64,000 bases of DNA from Sphingobacterium multivorum (GCF_900457465.1 NZ_UAUU01000009.1:930001-994000), one strand, 5' to 3'. Shown: positions 54,305 through 64,000, numbered from the stretch's first letter. Translations and numbers: made by a program. Notes: generated by a model from the sequence alone, not told the origin.

Positions 54305-54706
54305 AATATGTGCTAATTTATAACGAGTAAATAAAGTAATAATATAATAATTGTCGTACAAACCCAATGCCAAACTTTGTTTAAATTATCGTTTTTAATC
54401 TTTGGGGTTAGATGGATGGATGGATGGATGGATGGATGGATCGTTAACTTGTATTAATAACTGGGGCTGATTGATAAATAGCAATACTGGAATAAAAAAT
54501 ATATGCAAGCATAGTAAATATTTTGTATATTTATTCAGAAGCTATGCATGCTCTAGCCGTATGGTCATCAACGATTATGCGTGTTATGTATGACGATTGC
54601 CGATGGTGGAAAAGAATTGAAAGACGTATTTAAGTCGTTTAAACAAGCGATCGGATCGCCAATAGCGGGGAAATTGAAAGAATTAAGTTCATAAAATAAT
54701 AGACCC
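54305..54706. other. Intergenic region with a tandem repeat
   Basis: The stretch holds the GATG repeat at 54411-54441 and little else. A possible 34-codon frame at 54590-54694 (MTIADGGKELKDVF...) has no supporting features and may be chance. Confidence 0.5.
54411..54441. repeat. GATG tetranucleotide tandem repeat
   Basis: Seven full GATG units plus three bases lie between the holin-like gene and the DUF2147 gene. Such tracts vary in length by slippage. Here it is outside any gene. Confidence 0.9.
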
Positions 54707-55132
54707 ATGAAGAAAATTATGATGTCATTCATAATGCTGCTGACTACAGTGGCATTATTTGCGCAGACCGATCCCATCATCGGAAAGTGGGAAAACCCAA
54801 GCGGCGAAGGTCGTGTTGAAATTTACAAGAAAGGCGATAAGTTTTTTGGAAAACTTTATTGGCTGAAATTTCCAAATAATGAAGCCGGTCAGCCCAAGAA
54901 AGATATAAAAAACCCAGATAAAGCATTGCAGGGCAGAAATGTGCAGGGCCTCGAAATCCTGACCAATTTTGATAAGGATGGCAATACCTATGTTGATGGC
55001 AAGATCTATGATCCGAAGTCGGGCAAAACGTATAGCTGCAAGATGACCTTAAAAGGAGATAAGCTTGATATCAGGGGTTATGTTGGTGTGAGCCTGCTTG
55101 GACGCACCGAGACATGGAAAAGAATTAATTAA
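54707..55132 (+). CDS. Secreted DUF2147 protein
   Basis: The 141-aa protein has a signal peptide (to about TVALFAQ) and a single small beta-barrel domain with DPIIGKWENPSGEGRVEIY, FFGKLYWLK and the end LDIRGYVGVSLLGRTETWKR, the recognisable DUF2147 pattern. It is periplasmic or surface-located. The function is unknown. It stands alone and is followed by a strong terminator. Confidence 0.85.
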   Translation: MKKIMMSFIMLLTTVALFAQTDPIIGKWENPSGEGRVEIYKKGDKFFGKLYWLKFPNNEAGQPKKDIKNPDKALQGRNVQGLEILTNFDKDGNTYVDGKIYDPKSGKTYSCKMTLKGDKLDIRGYVGVSLLGRTETWKRIN

Positions 55133-55192
55133 GGCAGAAAATGGCCGCAAAATCAACATAATCCGCTTGCATGGATAGGTCAGATTCCATCC

Positions 55193-55230
55193 AAAAGGCA
55201 ATTTATTTCTTGGAAGTAAATTGCCTTTTT
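55193..55230 (+). terminator. Intrinsic terminator after the DUF2147 gene
   Basis: AAAAGGCAATTTA pairs with TAAATTGCCTTTT (13 bp), followed by T. Confidence 0.85.
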
Positions 55231-55286
55231 GGTTTTGTGCTGGAATTACAGTATTTTCATCCCTACAAATTATAAATACCAGCTCT

Positions 55287-56534
55287 ATGGCCGTAAAAAT
55301 GTCTTATGTTGAAAATGTCAAGCTTGCACTACAGTCCATTGTAGGGAATAAGCTGCGGACATTTTTAACAGCACTGATCATTGCCATAGGAATGATGGCT
55401 TTAATAGGAGTATTGACCTCGATCGATGCCATGAAAAACTCGCTAACAGATTCCTTTTCATCCATGGGATCAAATTCCTTCAACATACGCAACAGGGGAT
55501 TAAATGTCCGGATCGGTAATGAAGGAACTCGCTCAAAAGTCTTTGCTAATATTACCTATGCACAATCTGCAAGATTCAGGCAGGATTTTCACTTTAATGC
55601 GCTGACATCGATCAGTGCCAATGTAAGCTGGAATACGACCGCAAAATATCAATCCAAAAAAACAAACCCCAATATCGGCCTGATCGGGACAGATGAAAAT
55701 TATCTGCAGACATCAGGGTATGTTGTTAGCGAAGGCCGTAATTTTTCTACGCGGGAGGTTGAAACAGGTAGTGGCGTGATCATCATCGGTAGTGAAGTGA
55801 GTAAAATGCTATTCAACGAAATTATTGATCCAATAGGGCAGTTTATTACGGTTAACAATATCCGCTATTTGGTGATAGGAGTCTTAAAAAGTAAAGGTTC
55901 TTCTGCCGGGATGGGCGGGGATAGGGCCTGCTTTATTCCACTGATCAAGGCCCGGGCAGTGATGCAGGGTACCGAGCCCTCCTATGTGATAACTGTTTCT
56001 TCCAATGATCCGATGCGATTGGAAGCCGCAATCGGCGAAGCTACCATCGTCTTTCGGAATATCCGCGGATTGACATCACGGCAGTCCAATGATTTTGAAA
56101 TCACCAAATCCGATGCGGTTGCCCAGATGCTGATGCAAAATATGGCTATGGTTACTTTGGGAGCCGTGGTGATTGCTTTTATAACCCTTGTGGGAGCTTC
56201 AATCGGATTGATGAACATTATGCTAGTCTCGGTTACTGAACGTACCCGGGAGATCGGCATACGCAAGGCGATCGGTGCAACACCGAGTGTTATACGGAAA
56301 CAATTTTTGATGGAAGCCATCGTGATCTGTATGATCGGAGGTGTGGCCGGAATCTTTATTGGTATCCTGATCGGTAATATCCTGGCGCTACAGCTCGGCA
56401 CATCCTTTATTATACCTTGGGGAGCGATAATTTTAGGTTTTGCGGTATGTGGACTCGTTGGTATGCTATCGGGCTATTACCCCGCCTCAAAAGCATCTAA
56501 ACTGGATCCCGTCGATGCGCTTCGTTACGAGTAA
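55287..56534 (+). CDS. MacB/FtsX-family ABC transporter permease
   Basis: I chose ATG 55287 (MAVKMSYVENVKLALQSI), giving 415 aa. The earlier ATG at 55221 lies next to the terminator. The order is an N-terminal span (FLTALIIAIGMMALIGVL), a large periplasmic MacB_PCD domain, and three C-terminal spans of the FtsX domain with TERTREIGIRKAIGATPSVI. This is the permease of a MacB-type (mechanotransmission) ABC system. The ATPase and adaptor genes are not adjacent. Confidence 0.88.
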   Translation: MAVKMSYVENVKLALQSIVGNKLRTFLTALIIAIGMMALIGVLTSIDAMKNSLTDSFSSMGSNSFNIRNRGLNVRIGNEGTRSKVFANITYAQSARFRQDFHFNALTSISANVSWNTTAKYQSKKTNPNIGLIGTDENYLQTSGYVVSEGRNFSTREVETGSGVIIIGSEVSKMLFNEIIDPIGQFITVNNIRYLVIGVLKSKGSSAGMGGDRACFIPLIKARAVMQGTEPSYVITVSSNDPMRLEAAIGEATIVFRNIRGLTSRQSNDFEITKSDAVAQMLMQNMAMVTLGAVVIAFITLVGASIGLMNIMLVSVTERTREIGIRKAIGATPSVIRKQFLMEAIVICMIGGVAGIFIGILIGNILALQLGTSFIIPWGAIILGFAVCGLVGMLSGYYPASKASKLDPVDALRYE

Positions 56535-56794
56535 ATGACATTGGCCCCCCTGTCGCTCTATTTTTACATTCACCCTGCTTGCAGCCCCAAGATGTCTCGC
56601 GATTGTCTCCCTGTTGGTCGCTATCAAAGCAAGAGGAAAAGTGCCCTTTTCTCGCAAGGTAAAGCAACTTATTCCAATGAAAACCATCAATAGCATTGCG
56701 AAAAAATTATGCTATTGATCGCTTCATTAGCCATTGAAAAACACATTATCTCAATGAAAAACTGTAATATTGTATAAAAAAATAAAATCGAATT

Positions 56795-57985
56795 ATGTAC
56801 AATACATTACAACCAGTTTTAGAAAAGGAATTGGAAGCAATCAAAGAAGCGGGATTGTATAAACAAGAGCGTGTAATCGTTACGCCTCAAGGAGCAGACA
56901 TCAAAGTGAGTACAGGACAGGAAGTTGTCAATTTTTGTGCTAACAATTATTTGGGTCTGTCTTCGCACCCCAAAGTAATCGAAGCAGCTAAGAAAGCGAT
57001 TGATACACATGGTTATGGAATGTCATCCGTACGTTTCATCTGTGGTACCCAAGATGTGCATAAAGAGTTAGAAGCAAAAATTTCAAAGTTCCTCGGAACA
57101 GAAGATACTATTTTATATGCGGCAGCATTCGACGCGAATGGTGGTGTGTTTGAACCCTTATTTGGTGCTGAAGATGCCATCATTTCCGATGAATTGAATC
57201 ACGCCTCTATCATTGACGGTGTTCGTTTGTGTAAAGCACAACGTTTCCGTTATAAAAATGCAGATATGGCTGATTTGGAAGCACAATTGCAGGCTGCATC
57301 TGGTGCTCGGCATAAAATCATTGTTACAGATGGCGCATTTTCGATGGACGGCTCTGTCGCGCCATTGGATCAGATCTGTGATCTAGCAGACAAATACCAG
57401 GCGCTAGTGATGATCGATGAGTCGCACTGTACTGGATTTATCGGTGCAACGGGACGTGGTACACACGAGCTTTTCAATGTTATCGATCGTGTAGACATTA
57501 TTACGGGCACTTTGGGCAAAGCCTTAGGCGGTGCTTCTGGTGGTTTCACTTCCGGTAAAAAAGAAATCATCGATTTGTTACGTCAGCGTTCACGTCCATA
57601 CCTATTTTCGAATACCCTGGCACCAGCAATTGCAGGGGCTTCTGTAGCGGTTTTAGATATGCTGAGTGAGACAACTTCATTGCGCGATAAATTGGAGTCA
57701 AATACAACTTATTTCCGTGAAAAAATGACGGCTGCTGGATTTGATATCAAACCAGGTTTCCACCCAATCGTGCCTGTAATGCTTTATGACGCGAAATTGG
57801 CACAGGAGTTTGCAGCCAAGATGCTGGACGAGGGAATTTATGTGATTGGTTTCTACTATCCTGTTGTACCTCAGGGAAAAGCCCGTATCCGTGTGCAGAT
57901 TTCGGCAGGACACGAAGTTGCTCACCTGGATAAAGCAATCGCCGCCTTTACCAAAGTAGGTAAAGAATTAGGTGTAATTAAATAA
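56795..57985 (+). CDS. kbl: Glycine C-acetyltransferase (2-amino-3-ketobutyrate CoA ligase)
   Basis: The 396-aa protein is a PLP-dependent alpha-oxoamine synthase: NFCANNYLGLSSHP, TDGAFSMDGSVAPL, DESHCTGFIG and GTLGKALGGASGG with the PLP-binding Lys. The length and the opening (MYNTLQPVLEKELEAIKEAG) match Kbl rather than BioF or HemA. With threonine dehydrogenase it turns threonine into glycine and acetyl-CoA. The dehydrogenase is not in the window. Confidence 0.93.
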   Translation: MYNTLQPVLEKELEAIKEAGLYKQERVIVTPQGADIKVSTGQEVVNFCANNYLGLSSHPKVIEAAKKAIDTHGYGMSSVRFICGTQDVHKELEAKISKFLGTEDTILYAAAFDANGGVFEPLFGAEDAIISDELNHASIIDGVRLCKAQRFRYKNADMADLEAQLQAASGARHKIIVTDGAFSMDGSVAPLDQICDLADKYQALVMIDESHCTGFIGATGRGTHELFNVIDRVDIITGTLGKALGGASGGFTSGKKEIIDLLRQRSRPYLFSNTLAPAIAGASVAVLDMLSETTSLRDKLESNTTYFREKMTAAGFDIKPGFHPIVPVMLYDAKLAQEFAAKMLDEGIYVIGFYYPVVPQGKARIRVQISAGHEVAHLDKAIAAFTKVGKELGVIK

Positions 57986-58022
57986 AATACACATAGTTAT
58001 AAATTTTGTGGTGCAAAATGTT

Positions 58023-58030
58023 TATCTTTG
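58023..58030 (+). promoter_or_regulatory. Promoter -7 element for typA
   Basis: TATCTTTG fits TAnnTTTG exactly, 34 bases before the typA start. A TTTG at 58005-58008 may act as an upstream element, but its 14-base spacing is short. Confidence 0.55.
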
Positions 58031-58063
58031 CACCCTAAAATTTTATAAAAATATTCTTGCTCA

Positions 58064-59869
58064 ATGCAAAACATTAGAAACATTGCGATCATCGCTCACG
58101 TCGACCACGGTAAAACTACGCTTGTAGACAAAATTTTATATTTTACCAATCAATTCAGAGAAAATGAAAATGCTGGTGAATTAATCCTAGACAATAATGA
58201 TTTAGAGCGTGAGCGCGGGATCACTATTGTATCTAAGAACGTATCAGTAACATATAAAGGTGTTAAAATCAACATCATCGATACCCCAGGTCACGCCGAT
58301 TTCGGTGGTGAAGTAGAGCGTGTATTGAAGATGGCTGATGGCGTAGTGCTATTGGTCGATGCTTTCGAAGGACCAATGCCTCAAACACGTTTCGTTACAG
58401 GTAAAGCTTTGGGATTAGGTATCAAACCTATCGTCGTTGTCAATAAAGTCGATAAAGAAAACTGTCGTCCTGAAGAAGTATACGAACATGTTTTTGACCT
58501 ATTCTTCAACTTAGGTGCTACTGAAGAGCAATTGGACTTCCCAGTATTGTACGGTTCTTCAAAACAAGGATGGATGTCTACAGATTGGAAAAATCGGACA
58601 GAAGACTTCACGGACTTGTTGGAAGCCATCATCAAATATATCCCTGCACCAGAAGTATCTGAAGGTACTTTGCAAATGCAGGTAACATCATTGGATTATT
58701 CGACGTTCGTAGGACGTATCGCTATCGGTCGTGTTGCGCGTGGTACGATCAAGGAAAACCAACCGGTTTCTTTGGTGAAACGCGATGGAAAAGTTGTGAA
58801 ATCACGTGTAAAAGAACTACAGGTATTTGAAGGCCTTGGCCGCATCAAAGTGCCTGAAGTAAGTGCCGGTGATATCTGTGCCGTAGTAGGTATCGAAGGT
58901 TTCGATATCGGTGATACCATTGCAGATTTTGAAAATCCAGAGCAATTGGAAGTTATCAGCATTGATGAACCAACAATGAACATGTTGTTTACCATCAATA
59001 ACTCTCCTTTCTTCGGTAAAGAAGGTAAATTGGTAACATCACGTAACATCTACGATCGTTTACAAAAAGAGTTGGAGAAAAACTTAGCACTACGTGTCGT
59101 TCCTACAGAGTCTCCAGATGCTTGGTTGGTATACGGACGTGGTATCCTTCACTTGTCGGTATTGATCGAAACAATGCGTCGTGAAGGTTATGAATTGCAA
59201 GTGGGCCAGCCACAAGTTATCATCAAAGAAATTGATGGTCAAAAATGTGAGCCAATCGAAGAACTTGTTGTTGACGTTCCTTCTGATGTGTCAGGAAAAG
59301 TAATTGAGTTGGTGACCCAACGTAAAGGTGAGTTGTTGATTATGGAAGCTAGAGGAGATATGCAACATCTTGAGTTCTCTATCCCTTCTCGCGGTATCAT
59401 CGGTTTACGTAACAACGTGTTGACAGCAACAGCTGGTGAAGCTGTTATGGCACACCGTTTGAAAGGTTACGAGCCTTGGAAAGGTACAATTCCTGGTCGT
59501 TTGGCTGGTGTATTGATCTCTTTGGATACAGGTTCAACAACAGCATACTCCATCGATAAGTTACAAGACCGTGGTCGTTTCTTCGTAGATCCAGGTGTGG
59601 ATGTATATGAAGGACAAATCCTAGGTGAACACATCCGTGACAATGATTTAACGATCAACGTTACCAAAGGAAAACAGTTGACAAATATGCGTGCTTCTGG
59701 TTCTGACGACAACGTACGTATTGCACCAGCAATCAAATTCTCCTTGGAAGAATGTATGGAGTATATTCAAGCTGACGAGTATATTGAGGTGACACCGCAA
59801 TCAATGCGTCTGCGTAAAATCTATTTGACTGAAAACGAGCGTAAAGTAAACGCGAAGAAATTTCAATAG
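58064..59869 (+). CDS. typA: Translational GTPase TypA/BipA
   Basis: The 601-aa protein has the G1 motif AHVDHGKTT, switch RERGITI, DTPGHADFGGEVER (G3) and NKVDKE (G4). EF-G-like domains and the TypA-specific C-terminal region follow (FSIPSRGIIGLRNNVLTAT, RASGSDDNVRIAP). The length is normal. It is a ribosome-associated GTPase involved in 50S assembly and stress or cold growth. It is monocistronic, with a promoter and a strong terminator. Confidence 0.97.
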   Translation: MQNIRNIAIIAHVDHGKTTLVDKILYFTNQFRENENAGELILDNNDLERERGITIVSKNVSVTYKGVKINIIDTPGHADFGGEVERVLKMADGVVLLVDAFEGPMPQTRFVTGKALGLGIKPIVVVNKVDKENCRPEEVYEHVFDLFFNLGATEEQLDFPVLYGSSKQGWMSTDWKNRTEDFTDLLEAIIKYIPAPEVSEGTLQMQVTSLDYSTFVGRIAIGRVARGTIKENQPVSLVKRDGKVVKSRVKELQVFEGLGRIKVPEVSAGDICAVVGIEGFDIGDTIADFENPEQLEVISIDEPTMNMLFTINNSPFFGKEGKLVTSRNIYDRLQKELEKNLALRVVPTESPDAWLVYGRGILHLSVLIETMRREGYELQVGQPQVIIKEIDGQKCEPIEELVVDVPSDVSGKVIELVTQRKGELLIMEARGDMQHLEFSIPSRGIIGLRNNVLTATAGEAVMAHRLKGYEPWKGTIPGRLAGVLISLDTGSTTAYSIDKLQDRGRFFVDPGVDVYEGQILGEHIRDNDLTINVTKGKQLTNMRASGSDDNVRIAPAIKFSLEECMEYIQADEYIEVTPQSMRLRKIYLTENERKVNAKKFQ

Positions 59870-59891
59870 TCAATAGTTAAACGCTATATAA

Positions 59892-59924
59892 AAAAGCCAT
59901 CGAATCTGATTCGATGGCTTTTTT
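59892..59924 (+). terminator. Intrinsic terminator after typA
   Basis: AAAAGCCATCGAAT pairs with ATTCGATGGCTTTT (14 bp) around CTG, followed by T residues. Confidence 0.9.
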
Positions 59925-60156
59925 CGTTATTGATAATTCAAAGCGCGGCCTTAGCAAACATTTGTGAATCTGTTACTTTTAGACCTATTTGTTATCATGC
60001 AGGGGCCAATGAACTCACCGAGGGCGGCTAATGGATAGAAAGAATTCGTTATCATTGCTATTGCTGCATGCGAGATCATAAACTTTTTTTGAAATTTAGG
60101 TGATAGAAAACCGAATAGCTTTTTAATTCGCAGGAATATAATCAGCCAAGAATACG
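59925..60156. other. Spacer between typA and uvrA
   Basis: Nothing recognisable lies here up to the uvrA promoter. Confidence 0.5.
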
Positions 60157-60164
60157 TAACTTTG
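60157..60164 (+). promoter_or_regulatory. Promoter -7 element for uvrA
   Basis: TAACTTTG matches TAnnTTTG, 18 bases before the uvrA ATG. The leader would be very short. Confidence 0.45.
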
Positions 60165-60182
60165 TGTGAGATAAGGATTATT

Positions 60183-62984
60183 ATGAGTAAACAGGTGGAG
60201 CACACTCCAAAAGAATATATTCAGATAAAGGGTGCAAGAGTTAATAACTTAAAGAATATTGACGTTGATATCCCAAAAAATAAATTAGTTGTTATCACTG
60301 GAATGTCGGGCTCAGGAAAATCCTCCTTAGCTTTTGATACGCTCTATGCCGAAGGACAGCGACGTTATGTCGAAAGTCTTTCTTCGTACGCAAGACAATT
60401 TATGGGACGGATGAATAAACCGGAGGTGGATTACATCAAAGGTATCGCCCCTGCAATTGCCATTGAGCAACGCGTCATTACGTCCAACCCCCGTTCGACG
60501 GTGGGGACATCCACTGAGATCTATGATTATCTGAAATTGTTGTATGCCCGGATCGGCAAGACAATTTCTCCTATATCAGGTCGCGAGGTGACCAAAGACA
60601 GTGTGAGTTCAGTGGTGGATTTTGCCTTGAATTTGGAAGAGGGGACAACGGTGACACTTCTCGCGCCACTTATTCCTGCTCATGGACGTAAACTTAAGGA
60701 AGAACTGTCGCTCCTGTTACAGAAAGGTTTTGTGCGTGTCGTCTTTGGGGATAGCATGCAGAAAATCGAAGCTATTATCGATGATAAGGCCGTCGCCAAT
60801 AAAGACCTTCAGGATGGTGAAGTGCTTATTGTCGTCGACCGGGTCCGTGTTGAACAGGACGATGATACCGTCAATCGACTTTCTGACTCTGTCCAAACAG
60901 GTTTTTTCGAAGGTAAGGGTGAGCTCTATATGGAAGAAAATGGTCAAAGACATCATTTCTCCCATAAATTTGAACTTGATGGAATAACATTTGAAGAACC
61001 TACACCAAATTTCTTCAGTTTTAATAACCCCTATGGTGCCTGTCGTCGATGTGAGGGCTATGGAAAGATCATTGGTATTGACCCTGATCTTGTTATTCCA
61101 GACAAAAGCCGCTCGGTCTACGATGGCGCAATTGCACCTTGGCGAGGAGAGAAAATGGGCGAGTGGTTACAAGTGCTTGTTAAAAGTTCGTTGAAATTTG
61201 ATTTCCCAATACATCGTGCCTACATGGACCTGACTGCGGCGCAGAAAGAGCTGCTGTGGACGGGAAATAAATATTTCGCAGGTCTTACTCAATTTTTTGA
61301 AGAGCTCGAAGCTCAGACCTATAAAATTCAATACCGGGTGATGTTATCGCGCTACCGCGGGAAGACAGATTGCCCGGATTGCCGCGGTACCCGTTTACGC
61401 AAAGATGCGACTTACGTGAAAGTAGGGGGCAAGTCTATCACCGATATCGTTTTGATGCCGCTTGAGGAAGCCTTGGAATTCTTTAAAACCCTACCGCTGG
61501 TGGGTAATGAACTGGTCATTGCCAAAAGACTTCTTGCTGAAATTAATAATAGATTGCAATTTTTGTGCGATGTTGGATTAAGTTACCTGACCTTGAACCG
61601 GCTATCGAATACCCTTTCTGGAGGGGAATCACAGCGGATCAATCTGGCAACTTCATTAGGAAGTTCACTCGTAGGTTCTATTTATGTGTTGGACGAGCCA
61701 AGTATTGGACTTCATCCACGTGATACACAGCGTCTGATTTCTGTGCTGAAATCCCTGCGCGATGTTGGTAATACGGTTGTGGTGGTCGAGCATGAGCAGG
61801 AGATGATGGAGGCGGCTGATTACCTGATCGATATCGGACCGGAAGCCGGGATCAATGGCGGCGAAATGGTCTTCGCAGGTACATATCAGCAGATTCTGAA
61901 AGATACAAAGAGCCTTACGGGGCAATACCTCAGTGGTAAAAGCCAGATTGAGGTACCCCAAAAGCGCCGCTCATGGTCCAATAGTGTGACCATTAAAGGA
62001 GCGCATGAGAATAACCTCAAAGGGATTGATGTACAATTTCCATTGAATACGTTTACTGTGGTGACAGGTGTTTCAGGGTCAGGTAAGACCTCCTTGGTCA
62101 AACGTATCCTTTACCCAGCATTGCAGAAGTCGATAGGCAATTACTCTGGTGAACAGACTGGGGTCTATGATGCGATCGAGGGGGATATTACCCATATAGA
62201 ACAAGTTGAAATGGTCGATCAAAACCCGATCGGTCGTTCTTCGCGATCCAACCCGGTGACTTACGTGAAAGCCTGGGATGAAATCAGGGCCTTATATGCC
62301 AACCAGGCAGCAGCCAAAGCTGCTGGACTGAAACCTGCGGCATTTTCATTTAATGTTGAAGGTGGACGTTGTGATGTCTGTCAGGGTGAAGGTGAAGTTA
62401 AAATTGAAATGCAATTTATGGCCGATATCGTTTTGCCATGTGAGGCCTGTGGGGGCAAGCGATTTAAACAGTTTGTGCTTGATGTACACTATAAGAACAA
62501 GTCGGTAGCAGATGTTCTCGAGCTGAGTGTTGATGAAGCGATCGTATTCTTTGCAGACCAGCCTAAAATATTAGCGAAATTGCAGCCTTTACAGGACGTT
62601 GGACTAGGCTACGTTAAGCTCGGGCAATCGTCAAGTACATTGTCTGGCGGTGAAGCACAGCGGATTAAACTCGCCTCCTTCCTCATTAAGGGAAATAATA
62701 GCAAGAAGACACTTTTTATCTTTGATGAGCCAACAACAGGCTTACACTTTCAGGATATTAAAAAGTTATTGAAATCATTTGATGCACTGATTGCCTTAGG
62801 GAACAGTATATTAGTGATCGAGCATAATATGGATATGATCAAATCGGCAGATTGGGTAATCGATATTGGTCCTGAGGGCGGTAATAAAGGTGGAAAGCTC
62901 GTCTTTGCGGGACTTCCTGAAGAACTTATTCATTGTAAAGATTCTTATACAGGTCAATTTTTAAAGACACATTTAAAAGATTAA
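60183..62984 (+). CDS. uvrA: Excinuclease ABC subunit A
   Basis: I chose ATG 60183 (MSKQVEHTPKEYIQIKG), giving 933 aa. A GTG 21 bases earlier lies too close to the promoter motif. There are two ABC ATPase halves: Walker A GMSGSGKSSLAFD and GVSGSGKTSLVKR, signature LSGGESQRI and LSGGEAQRI, and Walker B VLDEPSIGLHP and IFDEPTTGLHF. Two zinc sites of the CxxC type are visible (CRRCEGYG, CPDCRGTR; CDVCQGEGE, CEACGGKR). It recognises DNA damage together with UvrB in nucleotide excision repair. All motifs are intact. Confidence 0.97.
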   Translation: MSKQVEHTPKEYIQIKGARVNNLKNIDVDIPKNKLVVITGMSGSGKSSLAFDTLYAEGQRRYVESLSSYARQFMGRMNKPEVDYIKGIAPAIAIEQRVITSNPRSTVGTSTEIYDYLKLLYARIGKTISPISGREVTKDSVSSVVDFALNLEEGTTVTLLAPLIPAHGRKLKEELSLLLQKGFVRVVFGDSMQKIEAIIDDKAVANKDLQDGEVLIVVDRVRVEQDDDTVNRLSDSVQTGFFEGKGELYMEENGQRHHFSHKFELDGITFEEPTPNFFSFNNPYGACRRCEGYGKIIGIDPDLVIPDKSRSVYDGAIAPWRGEKMGEWLQVLVKSSLKFDFPIHRAYMDLTAAQKELLWTGNKYFAGLTQFFEELEAQTYKIQYRVMLSRYRGKTDCPDCRGTRLRKDATYVKVGGKSITDIVLMPLEEALEFFKTLPLVGNELVIAKRLLAEINNRLQFLCDVGLSYLTLNRLSNTLSGGESQRINLATSLGSSLVGSIYVLDEPSIGLHPRDTQRLISVLKSLRDVGNTVVVVEHEQEMMEAADYLIDIGPEAGINGGEMVFAGTYQQILKDTKSLTGQYLSGKSQIEVPQKRRSWSNSVTIKGAHENNLKGIDVQFPLNTFTVVTGVSGSGKTSLVKRILYPALQKSIGNYSGEQTGVYDAIEGDITHIEQVEMVDQNPIGRSSRSNPVTYVKAWDEIRALYANQAAAKAAGLKPAAFSFNVEGGRCDVCQGEGEVKIEMQFMADIVLPCEACGGKRFKQFVLDVHYKNKSVADVLELSVDEAIVFFADQPKILAKLQPLQDVGLGYVKLGQSSSTLSGGEAQRIKLASFLIKGNNSKKTLFIFDEPTTGLHFQDIKKLLKSFDALIALGNSILVIEHNMDMIKSADWVIDIGPEGGNKGGKLVFAGLPEELIHCKDSYTGQFLKTHLKD

Positions 62985-63125
62985 ATCCTACTTTAGCGAA
63001 GTGAAGTAATCTGTCTCAGGGCAACTGGACTGCCAATAAGTTGCGCTTTATTGTTCCTTTTGTTAAGGTCTGATAGAATAGTATACAGTAAATAAAAAAC
63101 TAATATTTCAATACTTAATACGATT

Positions 63126-64000
63126 ATGATTAAAAGATTTTTTTTAAGTGTCGTCCTTGGAATAGCGGCGCTTTCGTCCATGGCGCAACAACCGGAAAGA
63201 CCAAAATTGGTTGTCGGCCTGATGGTGGATCAAATGCGTTGGGATTATTTATATCGTTTTGCGGATCGATATGGAAATGATGGTTTCAAACGACTTTTGA
63301 AAGAAGGATTTTCCTGTGAAAATACATTGATTAACTATATTCCGACATACACAGCCATTGGGCACAGTTCGGTCTATACAGGATCCGTTCCCTCCATACA
63401 TGGCATTGCGGGCAATGACTGGATCGAAGAACAGACGGGTAAAAATATGTACTGTACGCAGGACGATAATGTTGTCGGTGTAGGGACTACCGCCAAGGAA
63501 GGGCAGCAGTCTCCACGTAATTTGCTTGCATCGACTGTAACGGATCAATTGAAACTCGCTTCTAACTTTAAGTCCAAAGTGATCGGTATTGCCATCAAAG
63601 ACCGCGGTGGTATTTTGCCAGCGGGGCATTTTGCCGATGCGGCGTATTGGTTTGAAGCTAAATCAGGCGATTGGATCACCTCTAATTTCTACATGGATAA
63701 ATTACCAAAATGGGTGGTGGACTTCAATAAGCGTAAATTAGCTGAAAAGTACCTAAAAGGCGACTGGAAGCCTATGTATGATATTAGTACCTATGCTGCC
63801 AACAGCATTGCAGATGATAATATTTACGAAGGTAAATACCCTGGCGAAGAAAAACCGACTTTGCCGCGCGCAACTTCTAAGCTAATGAAAGACGAAGGCT
63901 ATGAGCTAATCAAAACCACACCAATGGGAAATCAGTTTACGTTGGATCTGGCTATGGAAGCAATCAAAAATGAGCAGATGGGAAATAACCCAACTAAAAA
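63126..64000 (+). CDS. PafA-type alkaline phosphatase, N-terminal part (cut by window edge)
   Basis: ATG 63126 opens a signal peptide (MIKRFFLSVVLGIAALSSMAQ) and 291 codons are visible. The family features are LVVGLMVDQMRWDYL with the metal ligand Asp35, IPTYTAIGHSS with the nucleophile Thr (about 76), GIAGNDW with the phosphate-contacting Asn, and IKDRGG with the Lys and Arg that define PafA-like monoesterases. It is a periplasmic phosphatase releasing phosphate from organic esters. The remaining metal ligands lie beyond the window. Confidence 0.88.
   Translation, partial: MIKRFFLSVVLGIAALSSMAQQPERPKLVVGLMVDQMRWDYLYRFADRYGNDGFKRLLKEGFSCENTLINYIPTYTAIGHSSVYTGSVPSIHGIAGNDWIEEQTGKNMYCTQDDNVVGVGTTAKEGQQSPRNLLASTVTDQLKLASNFKSKVIGIAIKDRGGILPAGHFADAAYWFEAKSGDWITSNFYMDKLPKWVVDFNKRKLAEKYLKGDWKPMYDISTYAANSIADDNIYEGKYPGEEKPTLPRATSKLMKDEGYELIKTTPMGNQFTLDLAMEAIKNEQMGNNPTK

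Noticed and set aside
54411..54441. CRISPR array or recombination site
   Set aside because: It is a simple 4-base tandem repeat without spacers. No CRISPR-like repeat was seen anywhere in the window.
54590..54694. 34-codon frame before the DUF2147 gene
   Set aside because: Too short, with no homologous motif and no clear ribosome site. Mentioned only in the intergenic entry.

Overview
The window looks like chromosomal DNA of a Bacteroidota species, most likely Sphingobacteriaceae and probably Sphingobacterium-like. The evidence is DUF6443/RHS proteins, Bacteroidota -7 promoter motifs (TAnnTTTG), a PafA-type alkaline phosphatase, DUF2147, the 'GIGTPNPTEKL...' surface-protein family and overall protein character. 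The species assignment is inference.

Positions 1-43.6 kb are accessory. An IS4-family element with exact ends (388-1737, 9-bp target duplication) has cut a hypothetical gene. Then come three pairs of large secreted YD-repeat proteins. Each pair has an SpvB/TcB-like 'A' protein followed by a DUF6443-RHS 'B' protein with a variable toxin tip. Pair 1 (9490 to 3086, minus) carries a phospholipase-A2-like tip now split off by frameshifts. Pair 2 (17430-24615, plus) carries a GIY-YIG-like tip followed by an overlapping Imm26-like immunity gene. Pair 3 (35183-42980, plus) carries a papain-like Cys/His tip followed by a membrane-protein immunity candidate. Behind pair 2 lies a bank of displaced tips and homologous immunity genes (25.2-27.8 kb).

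Interleaved with these pairs are two blocks of a type II secretion-like machine. Block 1 (11047-17157, plus) encodes a major pseudopilin, a minimal prepilin peptidase, a GspE ATPase, a GspD secretin and GspL/GspM-like assembly proteins. Block 2 (34704 to 27998, minus) encodes a lipoprotein, a GspC-like protein, a MORN-repeat protein, a GspK-like pseudopilin with an unusual beta-solenoid-like body, GspI-like (frameshifted) and GspJ-like pseudopilins, GspF, and two secreted tail-fibre-like proteins. Together they form a nearly complete T2SS-like apparatus physically bracketing A/B toxin pairs that all carry Sec signal peptides. The proposal that this machine exports split RHS toxin cocoons is inference, and it is my best candidate for an undescribed system.

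At 43.47-43.60 kb there is what looks like the 3' tail of a tmRNA (ssrA) gene followed by a strong terminator. It may mark an island edge. From 43.7 kb onward the window reads as ordinary core genome: an APH-like kinase, beta-carbonic anhydrase, a nucleotide-sugar dehydrogenase with a processive GT2 synthase, prfB with its programmed +1 frameshift, pgi, a zinc/cadmium ATPase, a small membrane protein, DUF2147, a MacB-like permease, kbl, typA, uvrA and the start of a PafA-like phosphatase.

Single-base reading-frame breaks occur in the accessory half (transposase, B1 twice, GspI-like, A3, immunity remnants). The core half has none except the programmed one in prfB.
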